Assembly (NCBI GenBank): GCA_003601535.1
Contig: PIXW01000223.1
Span: forward strand, 1-8,117
Reading direction: 5' to 3'
Source of the DNA: ANME-2 cluster archaeon
GTDB taxonomy: Archaea; Halobacteriota; Methanosarcinia; Methanosarcinales; Methanogasteraceae
Length of the DNA: 8,117 nt
Part shown: positions 1 through 6,120 of the stretch, piece after piece
Layout: every line of letters starts with the position of its first letter
Position numbering within the stretch: position 1 is the first letter of the stretch
Program-made: the position numbers and the translations under genes
Notes under the pieces: generated by a model
Told to the model about the DNA's origin: nothing
Seen by the model: the letters and a program-made list of their open reading frames with translations, nothing else
The model's database searches: none

Positions 1-440
1 CTGCTCTACATCGGTGATTGGATGGGTGAACATGATGATCACATCTTCGCTCTCGGGGGGGGGGCGCGGATGAATCCCCTGGATACAATTTTTACCAGTA
101 CAGCATCTCCGGTAATAGTTGGGGCACGTTAAAGCCCATCCCCTGCCCGGTAGGATACTATGTTGGGAACCGGTTGGCTTATGCGAACAGCACTATCTAC
201 TACTGGCAAGGTGCGCCCTCAACATGGGATTGTGGTGGGGATGCCTTCTATATGTTTGAATTTGAAGCAGATGTCCTCAAAGGCGATCTGAACGGAGATG
301 ACCGGATCACCACAGCCGATGCGATCATCGCACTCGGGATGGCTGTGAGCGGAGAGCACACCGATAATGCGGACATGGATGGTGACGGGCGGGTCTCGTC
401 AGTTGATGCGCTCATGATCCTGCAGGCGGCGTCAATGTGA
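1..440 (+). CDS. Kelch-repeat protein with C-terminal dockerin-like module, 5'-partial and frameshifted
   Basis: This is the 3' end of a larger gene that begins before the window. Bases 1-63 read well in frame 1 (LLYIGDWMGEHDDHIFALGG) and from about base 63 the coding continues in frame 3 (ADESPGYNFYQYSISGNSW and onward) to the TGA at 438-440. The two frames meet at a run of ten Gs (55-64). The joined product has Kelch features: a glycine-rich GGG segment, then a tyrosine and a tryptophan seven residues apart, then a second blade (LAYANSTIYYWQG). The last ~55 residues form two EF-hand-like loops, GDLNGDDRITTADAI and ADMDGDGRVSSVDAL, the pattern of a type I dockerin, which binds calcium and docks to cohesins. 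Such proteins are normally extracellular, but the signal peptide would lie outside the window. A TTG at 174 can open the 3' frame but is not a likely start because Kelch coding continues upstream. Kelch and dockerin calls are by pattern; the frame break is seen directly and may be an assembly error. Confidence 0.72.
55..64 (+). repeat. Run of ten Gs at a reading-frame break
   Basis: Ten consecutive Gs follow GCTCTC and precede CGCGGATG. The upstream Kelch frame runs into a stop at 130-132 if read straight through. A tract of 8 or 11 Gs would instead join it to the downstream Kelch/dockerin frame. It is either a homopolymer length error or a slippage-prone contingency tract. Confidence 0.85.
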
Positions 441-445
441 GGGGG

Positions 446-455
446 TTTTATTATC
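446..455 (+). promoter_or_regulatory. Possible TATA box for the phosphoesterase gene
   Basis: TTTTATTATC lies just after the dockerin stop codon. Archaeal initiation about 25 bases downstream would start RNA near 478 and give a leader of about 59 bases containing the 483-520 hairpin. A second AT-rich word, CCATATAG (473-480), is an alternative. No strong Shine-Dalgarno precedes the ATG at 537. Confidence 0.25.
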
Positions 456-482
456 TGGAATGAGTTCAGAAACCATATAGAA

Positions 483-520
483 CACAGAGGGACGCAAGAG
501 TTGAACAATGAACCTCTGTG
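483..520. repeat. Inverted repeat between dockerin and phosphoesterase genes
   Basis: CACAGAGG (483-490) pairs exactly with CCTCTGTG (513-520) around a 22-base loop. It lies 42 bases after the stop of the dockerin gene and 16 bases before the phosphoesterase start. It could act as a terminator for the first gene or sit in the leader of the second. Its CACAGA word is shared with the repeat at 2561-2601, which suggests the two belong to one family of dispersed intergenic repeats; that is inference from two copies only. Confidence 0.5.
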
Positions 521-536
521 ATTAATCTTCTTTGCC

Positions 537-1034
537 ATGACCCGTATCATCGTAATATCGGACACACACGATCAGAAACTGCCAGACATATCGATCCCGC
601 TGCTCAAAAGTGCGGATATGATCGTGCATGCCGGAGATTTCACGTCTGTAGCATGCTATGAGTATTTGAAGAATATCAACGAGATGGTCGCAGTTTGCGG
701 CAATTCGGACTGCGCGGAACTCAGGAGGCATCTGCCAGAACGAATCGTGTTTGATGTGGAAGATGTCACGATCGGAGTGGTCCATGATGGACAGTTATCC
801 CTGACCGGCACCTGCGGGCTGTGGTATCTTGCAAAGGAACTCGAGGTCGATGTGCTGATCGTCGGGCATCTGCACACCCCGTTCATTGAAGAGTCAGATG
901 TGCTCATTATGTGCCCTGGCAGCCCGACTGTGCCGAGGCTTGCAGATCGGACCGCAATAGAACTGGTGATCAAAGGAAAAAGTGTTCGCGGGCAGGTGAT
1001 CCCGCTTGGGGCTGGCGCGTGTTTGATTGGGTGA
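537..1034 (+). CDS. YfcE/MJ0936-family metallophosphoesterase
   Basis: This 165-residue protein matches the calcineurin-like phosphoesterase family COG0622, which hydrolyses phosphodiesters or phosphomonoesters with two metal ions; the physiological substrate is usually unknown. Metal-binding motifs appear in the expected order: SDTHD (D9, H11), HAGD (D34), GNSD (N56), VHDG (H83) and GHLH (H111, H113), followed by a PGSPTVPR segment like the family's PGS motif. The length is normal for the family (about 155-185). One departure is VHDGQ where relatives usually have an HGH-type motif; the proposed metal ligand H83 is kept. No signal peptide or membrane segment is seen, so it should be cytoplasmic. 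ATG 537 is chosen because the first strand, MTRIIVISDTH, starts where relatives start. It converges with rfcL, with 6 bases between stop codons, so transcription of either gene may read into the other. Confidence 0.9.
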   Translation: MTRIIVISDTHDQKLPDISIPLLKSADMIVHAGDFTSVACYEYLKNINEMVAVCGNSDCAELRRHLPERIVFDVEDVTIGVVHDGQLSLTGTCGLWYLAKELEVDVLIVGHLHTPFIEESDVLIMCPGSPTVPRLADRTAIELVIKGKSVRGQVIPLGAGACLIG

Positions 1035-1040
1035 ATGACG

Positions 1041-2450
1041 TTAAAAATCAAACAGCGACGTCTGCGGTTTTTTCTCTGGTTTCTTTGGCTCCTTCTCTGG
1101 TTTTTCTGGCTCCACACGTACCTTCTCTTCACGAGCACCAAATCCACCAAAGATCTCGATACCCTCAGAAGCTCTGTCTTCGATTAATGCCTGCGCTTCC
1201 TGATAAATCGTTTTCACCTTCTTTGTATCCTTCTTGCTGCCGGTTACATAAGCAATTTCGCTGATATCGAGATTCATCCGCGCTGCAAGATGTACCGCAT
1301 AATCATGATCTACAAACAACATCCTGATAAAAGGAAGAAAGTTTAAACGTGCATATCTCTGGGAAACCTGGCACAGCGTGCTGATCTTTTCTGATATCGC
1401 ATCTCTTATCTGGCGGCTCGTTCTGGTGCGTCCGAGCCTGCGCCATCTTGATGGTGGCATGAACCGTGCTCCTGGATATTCATGGGACTTTGAGACCACA
1501 ACACCAGAGGTCATCATCGCGCCTGCATACCGCCACATCCGGTAATTCTGGCACCGTTGGACCCTGCCAAGAAAGATATCAGCGCGTGAAAGTGCAAGCA
1601 TCGCAGATGTCAGATCCCTGCCGCGATATTGATTGGGTAGATTCTCATCGATCCACTGGATGAGATTGTCAGGGGTCTCATCTATGCTGTATGTTGCGGT
1701 CAATGCTTCTTTGATATCCTTTCCTTTGAATATCTTTTTTAATGCCGTAAATATCGTATCTCTTGAATCCCGTGCAGATATGACCACATCTTCGCTATGC
1801 AGTTCGCTTTTCCCCTGTGCTACTGCCTGCAGATCATTGATCGCACTTCTGATGTCGCCGTGCGCATTCTCAGCAATTCTCTGGAGAACCTCTGCTTCAC
1901 ACGCGATTCCCTCATCATGGCATATATCCTTTAGTACATGTATTATCGATCTGCTCTGCAGCGAACGAAAGGCTATGGGGACGCACAGATCCTTGATGCT
2001 CTGCGAAACTCCATATAAATCGTTTGCTGTCAAAAGAATTGGCTGTGATGTGTTTTTAATAATTTTAACAAGTGACTGTGCTCCTCCTCTGTCAGCAGTA
2101 CCATGGATGTTATCTGCCTCATCGAGCACGATCAACCGGATACCGCCGCTTATGGATGCCGTTTTCGATGCGGATCCGGCAACCTTCTGGATCACACCTG
2201 CTGTCCGCTGATCACTCGCATTGAGTTCGATAATCTCCCAGCCAAAGTCGTGTGCAAGCGCATGGGCAGCTGTCGTTTTACCGATGCCTGGTTTACCGTA
2301 CAGGATTGCTGCCCTCTGCTCTGGTATTCCGTGCTGCCACTCGCCAGCCCATGCGCAGAGTTCGCGCACCGGCTTACTGTTGCCCACAATCGCAGAGAGC
2401 GTTTCAGGTCTGTACTTCTCAGACCACTCGATCGTCGCACCTGATGTCAT
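1041..2450 (-). CDS. rfcL: Replication factor C large subunit (clamp loader)
   Basis: RfcL joins small RFC subunits to open PCNA and load it onto primed DNA using ATP. The 469-residue length is typical of archaeal RfcL. The N-terminal AAA+ module starts with WSEKYRPETL (9-18), followed by Walker A GKPGIGKTT (52-60), the NASDQRT segment (77-83), Walker B LIVLDEAD (106-113), sensor 1 around LLTAND (139-144), and sensor 2 around GDIRSAINDL (198-207). The helical collar domain follows. The C terminus is a charged linker of Pro-Glu-Lys repeats (about 440-462) ending in QTSLFDF, a PCNA-interacting PIP-box peptide. The small-subunit arginine-finger SRC motif is absent, as expected for the large subunit. 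The ATG at 2450 gives the conserved start; no clear Shine-Dalgarno precedes it. The small-subunit gene is not in the window. Confidence 0.97.
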   Translation of the reverse strand: MTSGATIEWSEKYRPETLSAIVGNSKPVRELCAWAGEWQHGIPEQRAAILYGKPGIGKTTAAHALAHDFGWEIIELNASDQRTAGVIQKVAGSASKTASISGGIRLIVLDEADNIHGTADRGGAQSLVKIIKNTSQPILLTANDLYGVSQSIKDLCVPIAFRSLQSRSIIHVLKDICHDEGIACEAEVLQRIAENAHGDIRSAINDLQAVAQGKSELHSEDVVISARDSRDTIFTALKKIFKGKDIKEALTATYSIDETPDNLIQWIDENLPNQYRGRDLTSAMLALSRADIFLGRVQRCQNYRMWRYAGAMMTSGVVVSKSHEYPGARFMPPSRWRRLGRTRTSRQIRDAISEKISTLCQVSQRYARLNFLPFIRMLFVDHDYAVHLAARMNLDISEIAYVTGSKKDTKKVKTIYQEAQALIEDRASEGIEIFGGFGAREEKVRVEPEKPEKEPKKPEKKPQTSLFDF

Positions 2451-2560
2451 TGATATTCATATACTCATAATTGGCATAATCAAAAGGATATTGGTTGATG
2501 GAATCTGTCCTTTTTCATAGATTTGTCGTATCCATTCACTTATTCTTCAACCACCAAATT

Positions 2561-2601
2561 ACACAGATTTTCACGAGATTTTTTCTGTGTCAATCTCGTG
2601 A
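2561..2601. repeat. Two interleaved inverted repeats upstream of rfcL
   Basis: The first pair is ACACAGA (2561-2567) with TCTGTGT (2584-2590). The second is TCACGAGATT (2571-2580) with AATCTCGTGA (2592-2601), a perfect 10-base match. The arms are ordered A, B, A', B', so the RNA or single-stranded DNA could form two alternative hairpins or a pseudoknot. The element lies 39 bases beyond the SAM synthetase stop and about 110 bases before the rfcL start, so it could end the first transcript or structure the rfcL leader. It may also be a dispersed intergenic repeat. Confidence 0.65.
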
Positions 2602-2610
2602 TTTTATACC
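2601..2610 (-). promoter_or_regulatory. rfcL: Possible TATA box for rfcL
   Basis: On the minus strand the sequence reads GGTATAAAAT, a good archaeal TATA match. Initiation about 25 bases downstream would fall near 2579, inside the interleaved repeats, giving an rfcL leader of about 130 bases. That is long for archaea, so a nearer weak promoter or read-through from the SAM synthetase gene remains possible. Confidence 0.35.
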
Positions 2611-2639
2611 AGACACTATTTGATAGGTCAGAAGAAGCA

Positions 2640-3830
2640 TCAGAACGTAGCGAGTTTTCCCTCTGTGACCAGTCTGGTGATATCAGTGATGTTTTCGAGC
2701 GATCGATCGATAATATCCTCGACATCGGTGTGGATGGTGTTTATATCTGCCCCCTCCGCCGGAACGATTCTGGCGTTCGCAACAAGCGGATGGTCGATGG
2801 GCTTACCGATCTCGGATAGAATGCGGACATATATCTCCTCGACTCCATCAACCGTTTCAGCTGCTTCTGACGCAATTTTATTGGAAAGCAGGTTGTATAT
2901 CTTTCCAACATGATTGATCGGGTTCTTTCCACTCGTAGCCTCCATGCTCATCGGTCTGTACGGCGTGATCAAGCCGTTGCACCGGTTGCCGCGTCCAACC
3001 GACCCATCATCGCCCATCTCTGCTGATGTGCCAGTCACCGTCAGAAAGACCGATTCATTTTCGAGATCGTCTGCGGTATTGATCAGCACATCGACCTCAC
3101 GGTCCGTATAGGTGGCTGACATATCCTTAATATGCTCGCGTAGTTCCTGGATTATACTGGTATAGTGATCGATGTCATCGACATGACGCCCGACCATGGC
3201 GCAGGCAACGACCAGCGTGATCTTGTCCTTCTCGCGCAGTCCCATGACCTTGGTATCCTCCCCGATTGCAGGGATCCTCCTTCGAAGATTCATCAGTTCC
3301 TGTTCGGTCTGATATACGATCTGTTCGGTCTCTGATAGCGGTGCAAACCCAACGCCAAAGGATGTATCGTTCGAACCCGGCACTGTTCGATGGAAGACGT
3401 CCTGGAGATCGGACGACCCCTCTCCGAGTTTACAATCGATGATGACATCGCTGTTTACATCCAGATTCAGAATGGTTTTATCAAGATATTTTCGTGCTGC
3501 CCGCAGTGCAGTGGTATCGGTCGGGATGTGTACGCCCTCAAATTCCTTTGTGGCTCTGCCGACCAGTAATATATAAATTGGAGAGATTACCTGCCCCCCT
3601 CCGAACTGCGGATACGATCTCCCAGCCACAATCTGTGTCTCGTCGGTGTTATGATGCAAGACTGCTCCGCAACGATCGATGTATTCCCTGCAAAGTGCGT
3701 TGCTGACTGCTTCTGCTAACCCATCTGCGATGCTGTCTGGATGTCCGATACCTTTCCGCTCGACCAGTTCGATCTGCTGCTTCTCAATAGGCGTCTGTCT
3801 GATCGATTCCACCTTGATATTTCGTGTCAT
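2640..3830 (-). CDS. mat: Archaeal-type S-adenosylmethionine synthetase
   Basis: The enzyme makes S-adenosylmethionine from methionine and ATP, releasing phosphate and diphosphate, and supplies methyl groups and radical-SAM cofactor. At 396 residues it matches the archaeal family (about 400), which is very divergent from bacterial MetK. Conserved blocks are ERKGIGHPD (24-32), HHNTDE (59-64), [11 protein letters not shown] (136-146), [14 protein letters not shown] (151-164), [17 protein letters not shown] (267-283), and [12 protein letters not shown] (293-304) followed by HVGKIYN. The ATG at 3830 is preceded by GAGAGGT at good Shine-Dalgarno distance. The protein is complete and soluble. rfcL lies 189 bases downstream on the same strand, with the interleaved repeats between them, so the two are probably not tightly co-transcribed. 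Confidence 0.97.
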   Translation of the reverse strand: MTRNIKVESIRQTPIEKQQIELVERKGIGHPDSIADGLAEAVSNALCREYIDRCGAVLHHNTDETQIVAGRSYPQFGGGQVISPIYILLVGRATKEFEGVHIPTDTTALRAARKYLDKTILNLDVNSDVIIDCKLGEGSSDLQDVFHRTVPGSNDTSFGVGFAPLSETEQIVYQTEQELMNLRRRIPAIGEDTKVMGLREKDKITLVVACAMVGRHVDDIDHYTSIIQELREHIKDMSATYTDREVDVLINTADDLENESVFLTVTGTSAEMGDDGSVGRGNRCNGLITPYRPMSMEATSGKNPINHVGKIYNLLSNKIASEAAETVDGVEEIYVRILSEIGKPIDHPLVANARIVPAEGADINTIHTDVEDIIDRSLENITDITRLVTEGKLATF

Positions 3831-3870
3831 TGGAAATACCTCTCAAGTACTATGATACTGCATCTATGCC

Positions 3871-3879
3871 GATAATAAG
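3871..3879 (-). promoter_or_regulatory. Probable TATA box of the SAM synthetase gene
   Basis: CTTATTATC on the minus strand lies about 45 bases upstream of the ATG at 3830. Initiation about 25 bases downstream gives a leader of roughly 15-20 bases that just contains the GAGGT Shine-Dalgarno at about 3839-3843. This separates the gene from the scramblase-like gene upstream of it on the same strand. Confidence 0.4.
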
Positions 3880-3913
3880 ATGTCGGTTCTGAAAATTCGG
3901 GCGTTGTTTCGGT

Positions 3914-4501
3914 CTATTGCTGCCTGCGTTCAATGCCTGCCAGAAGGATCCCTGCTGCGACCAACAGTCTCGGGTCAATCGACATCGTATCCATTATGGT
4001 CATCGTGTACTTCAGTACGAACGGATTAAAATGCTGCTTGATCGCAGCAACTTCTCTATCGTGTGCCAGGATTGTATATGTCTGCGGGATCAGGTTGATA
4101 AACCTGCTTAAAAGAGCTGTTGCCAGGCTGGTCTCTTTCAATATCCCTATCTCCTGACCTTCGTTAGAGATGATAACCCATTCGTCCTTGATAATGGATT
4201 TCAATCCTTTTCGCCGCAAGGCACCCACATCCTCGCCTGTAGTTACATCCTGTACATTGTATGTTGCACCGATATCAAGAATTTGAGGTGTTTTAATAGT
4301 CAGAAGCTCTTGAGTCTGACTTTCGTCCGAGTATACTCGAAAATCTTCCTTAAGTTTAAAAGCTTTCTGTTTTGAATAGAAACAAACATCTCCGTTCTCA
4401 TCATAGACGTGAAAAGCCCCTCCAAATAACTTGAACACCTTTCTCCGGAACATATACTGCCTGTGCTGAAACGCTGGGTCAAGCTCCTTTTTCGCAACCA
4501 T
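3914..4501 (-). CDS. LURP-one-related / phospholipid scramblase-like protein (Tubby-like fold)
   Basis: This 195-residue protein resembles the LURP-one-related family (DUF567, B. subtilis YxjI type), which shares the Tubby C-terminal/scramblase fold: a twelve-strand beta barrel around a hydrophobic helix. Numbering from the upstream GTG, the N terminus has YMFRRKVFKLFGGAFHVYDE (19-38), the family's usual opening. It is followed by alternating strand segments, then FNPFVLKYTM (161-170) and a final hydrophobic helix, DPRLLVAAGILLAGIERR (179-196), the family's core helix. There is no signal peptide and no clear transmembrane span. I prefer ATG 4501 over the in-frame GTG at 4510 because that GTG sits inside the Shine-Dalgarno AAGGTGG, six bases before the ATG. 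The biochemical role of prokaryotic members is unknown; scramblase activity is not established. It is divergent from the lipoate ligase gene. Confidence 0.8.
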   Translation of the reverse strand: MVAKKELDPAFQHRQYMFRRKVFKLFGGAFHVYDENGDVCFYSKQKAFKLKEDFRVYSDESQTQELLTIKTPQILDIGATYNVQDVTTGEDVGALRRKGLKSIIKDEWVIISNEGQEIGILKETSLATALLSRFINLIPQTYTILAHDREVAAIKQHFNPFVLKYTMTIMDTMSIDPRLLVAAGILLAGIERRQQ

Positions 4502-4536
4502 TTCTGCCACCTTCTTTCATGTATATCTGTTCCTAC

Positions 4537-4546
4537 TACTTATAAC
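4537..4546 (-). promoter_or_regulatory. TATA box of the scramblase-like gene
   Basis: AGTTATAAGT on the minus strand is about 40 bases upstream of ATG 4501. Initiation near 4515 would give a leader of about 14 bases, just enough to include the AAGGTGG ribosome-binding site. It is back to back with the lipoate ligase promoter. Confidence 0.5.
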
Positions 4547-4577
4547 TCTCCATCCACATCAATAACCAGACCCGCAA

Positions 4578-4588
4578 CTATAATATAC
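4578..4588 (+). promoter_or_regulatory. TATA box of the lipoate ligase gene
   Basis: ACTATAATATA is about 40 bases upstream of ATG 4624. Initiation near 4608 leaves a leader of about 15 bases. It lies only about 30 bases from the opposing TATA of the scramblase-like gene, so one regulator bound between them could act on both genes. Confidence 0.5.
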
Positions 4589-4613
4589 ATTCATACACGT
4601 TAAGGGAAGAGCC

Positions 4614-4619
4614 GGTGAT
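4614..4619 (+). promoter_or_regulatory. Ribosome binding site GGTGAT deciding the lipoate ligase start
   Basis: GGTGAT matches the archaeal 16S rRNA 3' end and sits four bases before ATG 4624. The in-frame GTG at 4615 is inside this site, so ATG 4624 is the better start. Confidence 0.65.
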
Positions 4620-4623
4620 TGTA

Positions 4624-5370
4624 ATGGAAGAATGGCGAGTAATCGATTTCGGAAAGATCGGCATCAGATATATGATGGCGATAAACGAAGCAATTCTGAA
4701 GAATGACTGCGGCAACACACTCTTCTTCTGGGCGCCCACAAAATCCATCATCCTCGGATACTTTCAGAAGGCAGAGATAGAACTGAACCTTGAGCGATGC
4801 AAGGATTACACGATCGTGCGGCGCACAAGCGGCGGCGGCATCGCATTCTCGGATGATCTGGGACGCCAGATCAACTACGGTGTCGTAGGCACGATAGACG
4901 ATACACTCTTCCCGCTCGATGTCGTTGATTCGTACCACCAGATATGTGGCGTACTGATCGATACCTTACGAGAGTACGGCTTGAATGCCGATTTCAGACC
5001 GATAAACGATGTCGTTGTCGATGGCAGGAAGATTTCAGGCAACGCACAGACCAGATGGGGCGGAAAGCTTCTCCAGCACGGAACATTGCTTCTGGATTTC
5101 GACATAAGGGAGATGCTTCGCATATCCAGTATCCCGCTTGAGAAGATAAGTGACAAGCAGATCGCTTCTATCGAGGAAGGAATGACCTGGGTGGACAAGG
5201 AACTCGCCCTGAAACTGGATATGGACGAGGTTAAAGGAGTGATACGGCGCAAATTTGAGGAGCGCTTCGGTGTGAAACTCGTTGATTCGAAGCTCTGCGA
5301 GAGCGAAGAAGCGATGGCGCAGAGGCTGTTGCCCAAATACGAATCCGATGAATGGAATTACAGGCTCTGA
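4624..5370 (+). CDS. lplA: Lipoate-protein ligase A family, catalytic domain only
   Basis: LplA activates lipoate with ATP to lipoyl-AMP and transfers it to a lysine of lipoyl-domain proteins such as GcvH or 2-oxoacid dehydrogenase E2. The 248-residue product, numbered from ATG 4624, has the biotin/lipoate ligase fold: an MEEWRVIDFG opening, RRTSGGGIAFSD (66-77, the lipoate/AMP-binding loop), NDVVVDGRKISGNAQ (128-142) with the expected catalytic lysine K136, and LQHGTLLLDFD. Family members usually have FHD where this one has FSD. The protein stops at YESDEWNYRL, which resembles the KYxxWxWNxG segment where the C-terminal accessory domain begins in one-piece ligases. Archaeal ligases of this length are known to need a separate LplB partner; none is in the window. 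An octanoyl/lipoyl transferase role is less likely but possible. Confidence 0.87.
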   Translation: MEEWRVIDFGKIGIRYMMAINEAILKNDCGNTLFFWAPTKSIILGYFQKAEIELNLERCKDYTIVRRTSGGGIAFSDDLGRQINYGVVGTIDDTLFPLDVVDSYHQICGVLIDTLREYGLNADFRPINDVVVDGRKISGNAQTRWGGKLLQHGTLLLDFDIREMLRISSIPLEKISDKQIASIEEGMTWVDKELALKLDMDEVKGVIRRKFEERFGVKLVDSKLCESEEAMAQRLLPKYESDEWNYRL

Positions 5371-5377
5371 AAAAGAA

Positions 5378-5402
5378 CCGTATCTACGGCTGGATTTTTT
5401 TT
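5378..5402 (+). terminator. Probable terminator of the lipoate ligase gene
   Basis: CCGTA (5378-5382) pairs with TACGG (5385-5389), in practice a four-base stem with a tetraloop. It is followed by eight Ts (5395-5402). It starts 7 bases after the ligase stop codon. T-runs alone are often enough to terminate archaeal transcripts; the hairpin is short. Confidence 0.5.
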
Positions 5403-5421
5403 CATCTGTATGGCTGCAACG

Positions 5422-5429
5422 CTTATAGG
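5422..5429 (+). promoter_or_regulatory. TATA-like box of the zinc-ribbon gene
   Basis: CTTATAGG is about 35 bases upstream of ATG 5460. Initiation near 5450 would leave only about 10 bases of leader, and no Shine-Dalgarno lies close to the ATG, so translation from a very short or absent leader is suggested. Confidence 0.4.
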
Positions 5430-5459
5430 ATAGCGGAGACAACAATTCTGTAGAGCCCA

Positions 5460-6065
5460 ATGGAAGACAGAAACAAACCATATATCCGAGCCACATGCCC
5501 GGTCTGCTCACAGCAAGAGTCGCAACTGCATCTTATACTGAAACAGCACGGCACCGATCTTCTGGTAAAGTGCACGAACTGCGGCAGTGTGCATACCATC
5601 GTATCGAAAGCCGCACGAACCATAACCACCAGAATCATCGTGAGCAAAGGAGAATATTCAACACGCTACACAATCGAACTGCCATCTGATCATGAGGTAG
5701 GTGTGGGCGATGATCTGCTTGTGGACGATCCGTCTGCAGACGAGGTGCATCTGGCAGAGGTTGCTTCGATTGAATCTTATGGCAAACGAGTACCAGCAGC
5801 GATTGCTTCCGATATCGATACGATCTGGGCGCGGGCGATCGATGAGGTGACTGTGAAGATCGCGATTCATGATGGTGTCAGAACCGAGTCGGATCGTTTG
5901 CAGGTCTTCGGAGATCGCGAGTTCACAGTTGGTGATATTGAGGCGGTCAGAGGAAAAAAATTTAGAATTGTAAGAATCAAAACACATAAAAGTGGATTTA
6001 AAAAATTTAAAGGCGATGTTGTGCTTGCAAAGGATATCAAACGGATATTTGCAGAGAAAGTTTGA
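5460..6065 (+). CDS. HVO_0476/COG1326-type archaeal zinc-ribbon protein
   Basis: This 201-residue protein has an N-terminal zinc ribbon with two knuckles, CPVC (C13, C16) and CTNCG (C38, C41). After it comes a beta-rich region (about 50-100) and a C-terminal part ending in basic segments, KKFRIVRIKTHKSGFKKFKG (about 170-190). The layout fits the uncharacterised euryarchaeal family COG1326. Its function is unknown. The ribbon and basic tail would suit nucleic-acid or ribosome contact, but that is inference. Codons near the 3' end are A-rich, matching the lysine-rich tail. The gene has its own promoter and follows the ligase terminator, so co-transcription with lplA is unlikely. It converges with the CDP-alcohol phosphatidyltransferase gene 55 bases away; I see no clear terminator in that gap. 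Confidence 0.82.
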   Translation: MEDRNKPYIRATCPVCSQQESQLHLILKQHGTDLLVKCTNCGSVHTIVSKAARTITTRIIVSKGEYSTRYTIELPSDHEVGVGDDLLVDDPSADEVHLAEVASIESYGKRVPAAIASDIDTIWARAIDEVTVKIAIHDGVRTESDRLQVFGDREFTVGDIEAVRGKKFRIVRIKTHKSGFKKFKGDVVLAKDIKRIFAEKV

Positions 6066-6120
6066 AGATGCGGGAGTATGATCCAAGAATGCAGAGGGTT
6101 GGGAGCGGGATGCTAAAATC

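Noticed and set aside
1065..1120. Tandem-repeat-like pyrimidine stretch considered as a satellite repeat
   Set aside because: It is the coding DNA for the Pro-Glu-Lys linker before the PIP box of RfcL.
656..1150. Minus-strand open frame opposite the phosphoesterase
   Set aside because: Its translation is low-complexity and matches no family, while the plus strand has every motif of the phosphoesterase.
1633..2211. Long plus-strand frame inside rfcL
   Set aside because: It is antisense to well-conserved RfcL sequence and shows no recognisable domain.
1041..3830. rfcL and SAM synthetase as one operon with linked function
   Set aside because: They share a strand but are 189 bases apart with structured repeats and a TATA-like box between them, so linkage is not supported.
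4600..4938. Minus-strand 112-residue frame at the start of lplA that could be an LplB-sized protein
   Set aside because: The size was suggestive, but the sequence does not resemble LplB and lies fully antisense to conserved ligase motifs.
4875..5336. Minus-strand frame of 153 residues opposite lplA
   Set aside because: Serine-rich shadow translation; the plus strand carries the ligase motifs.
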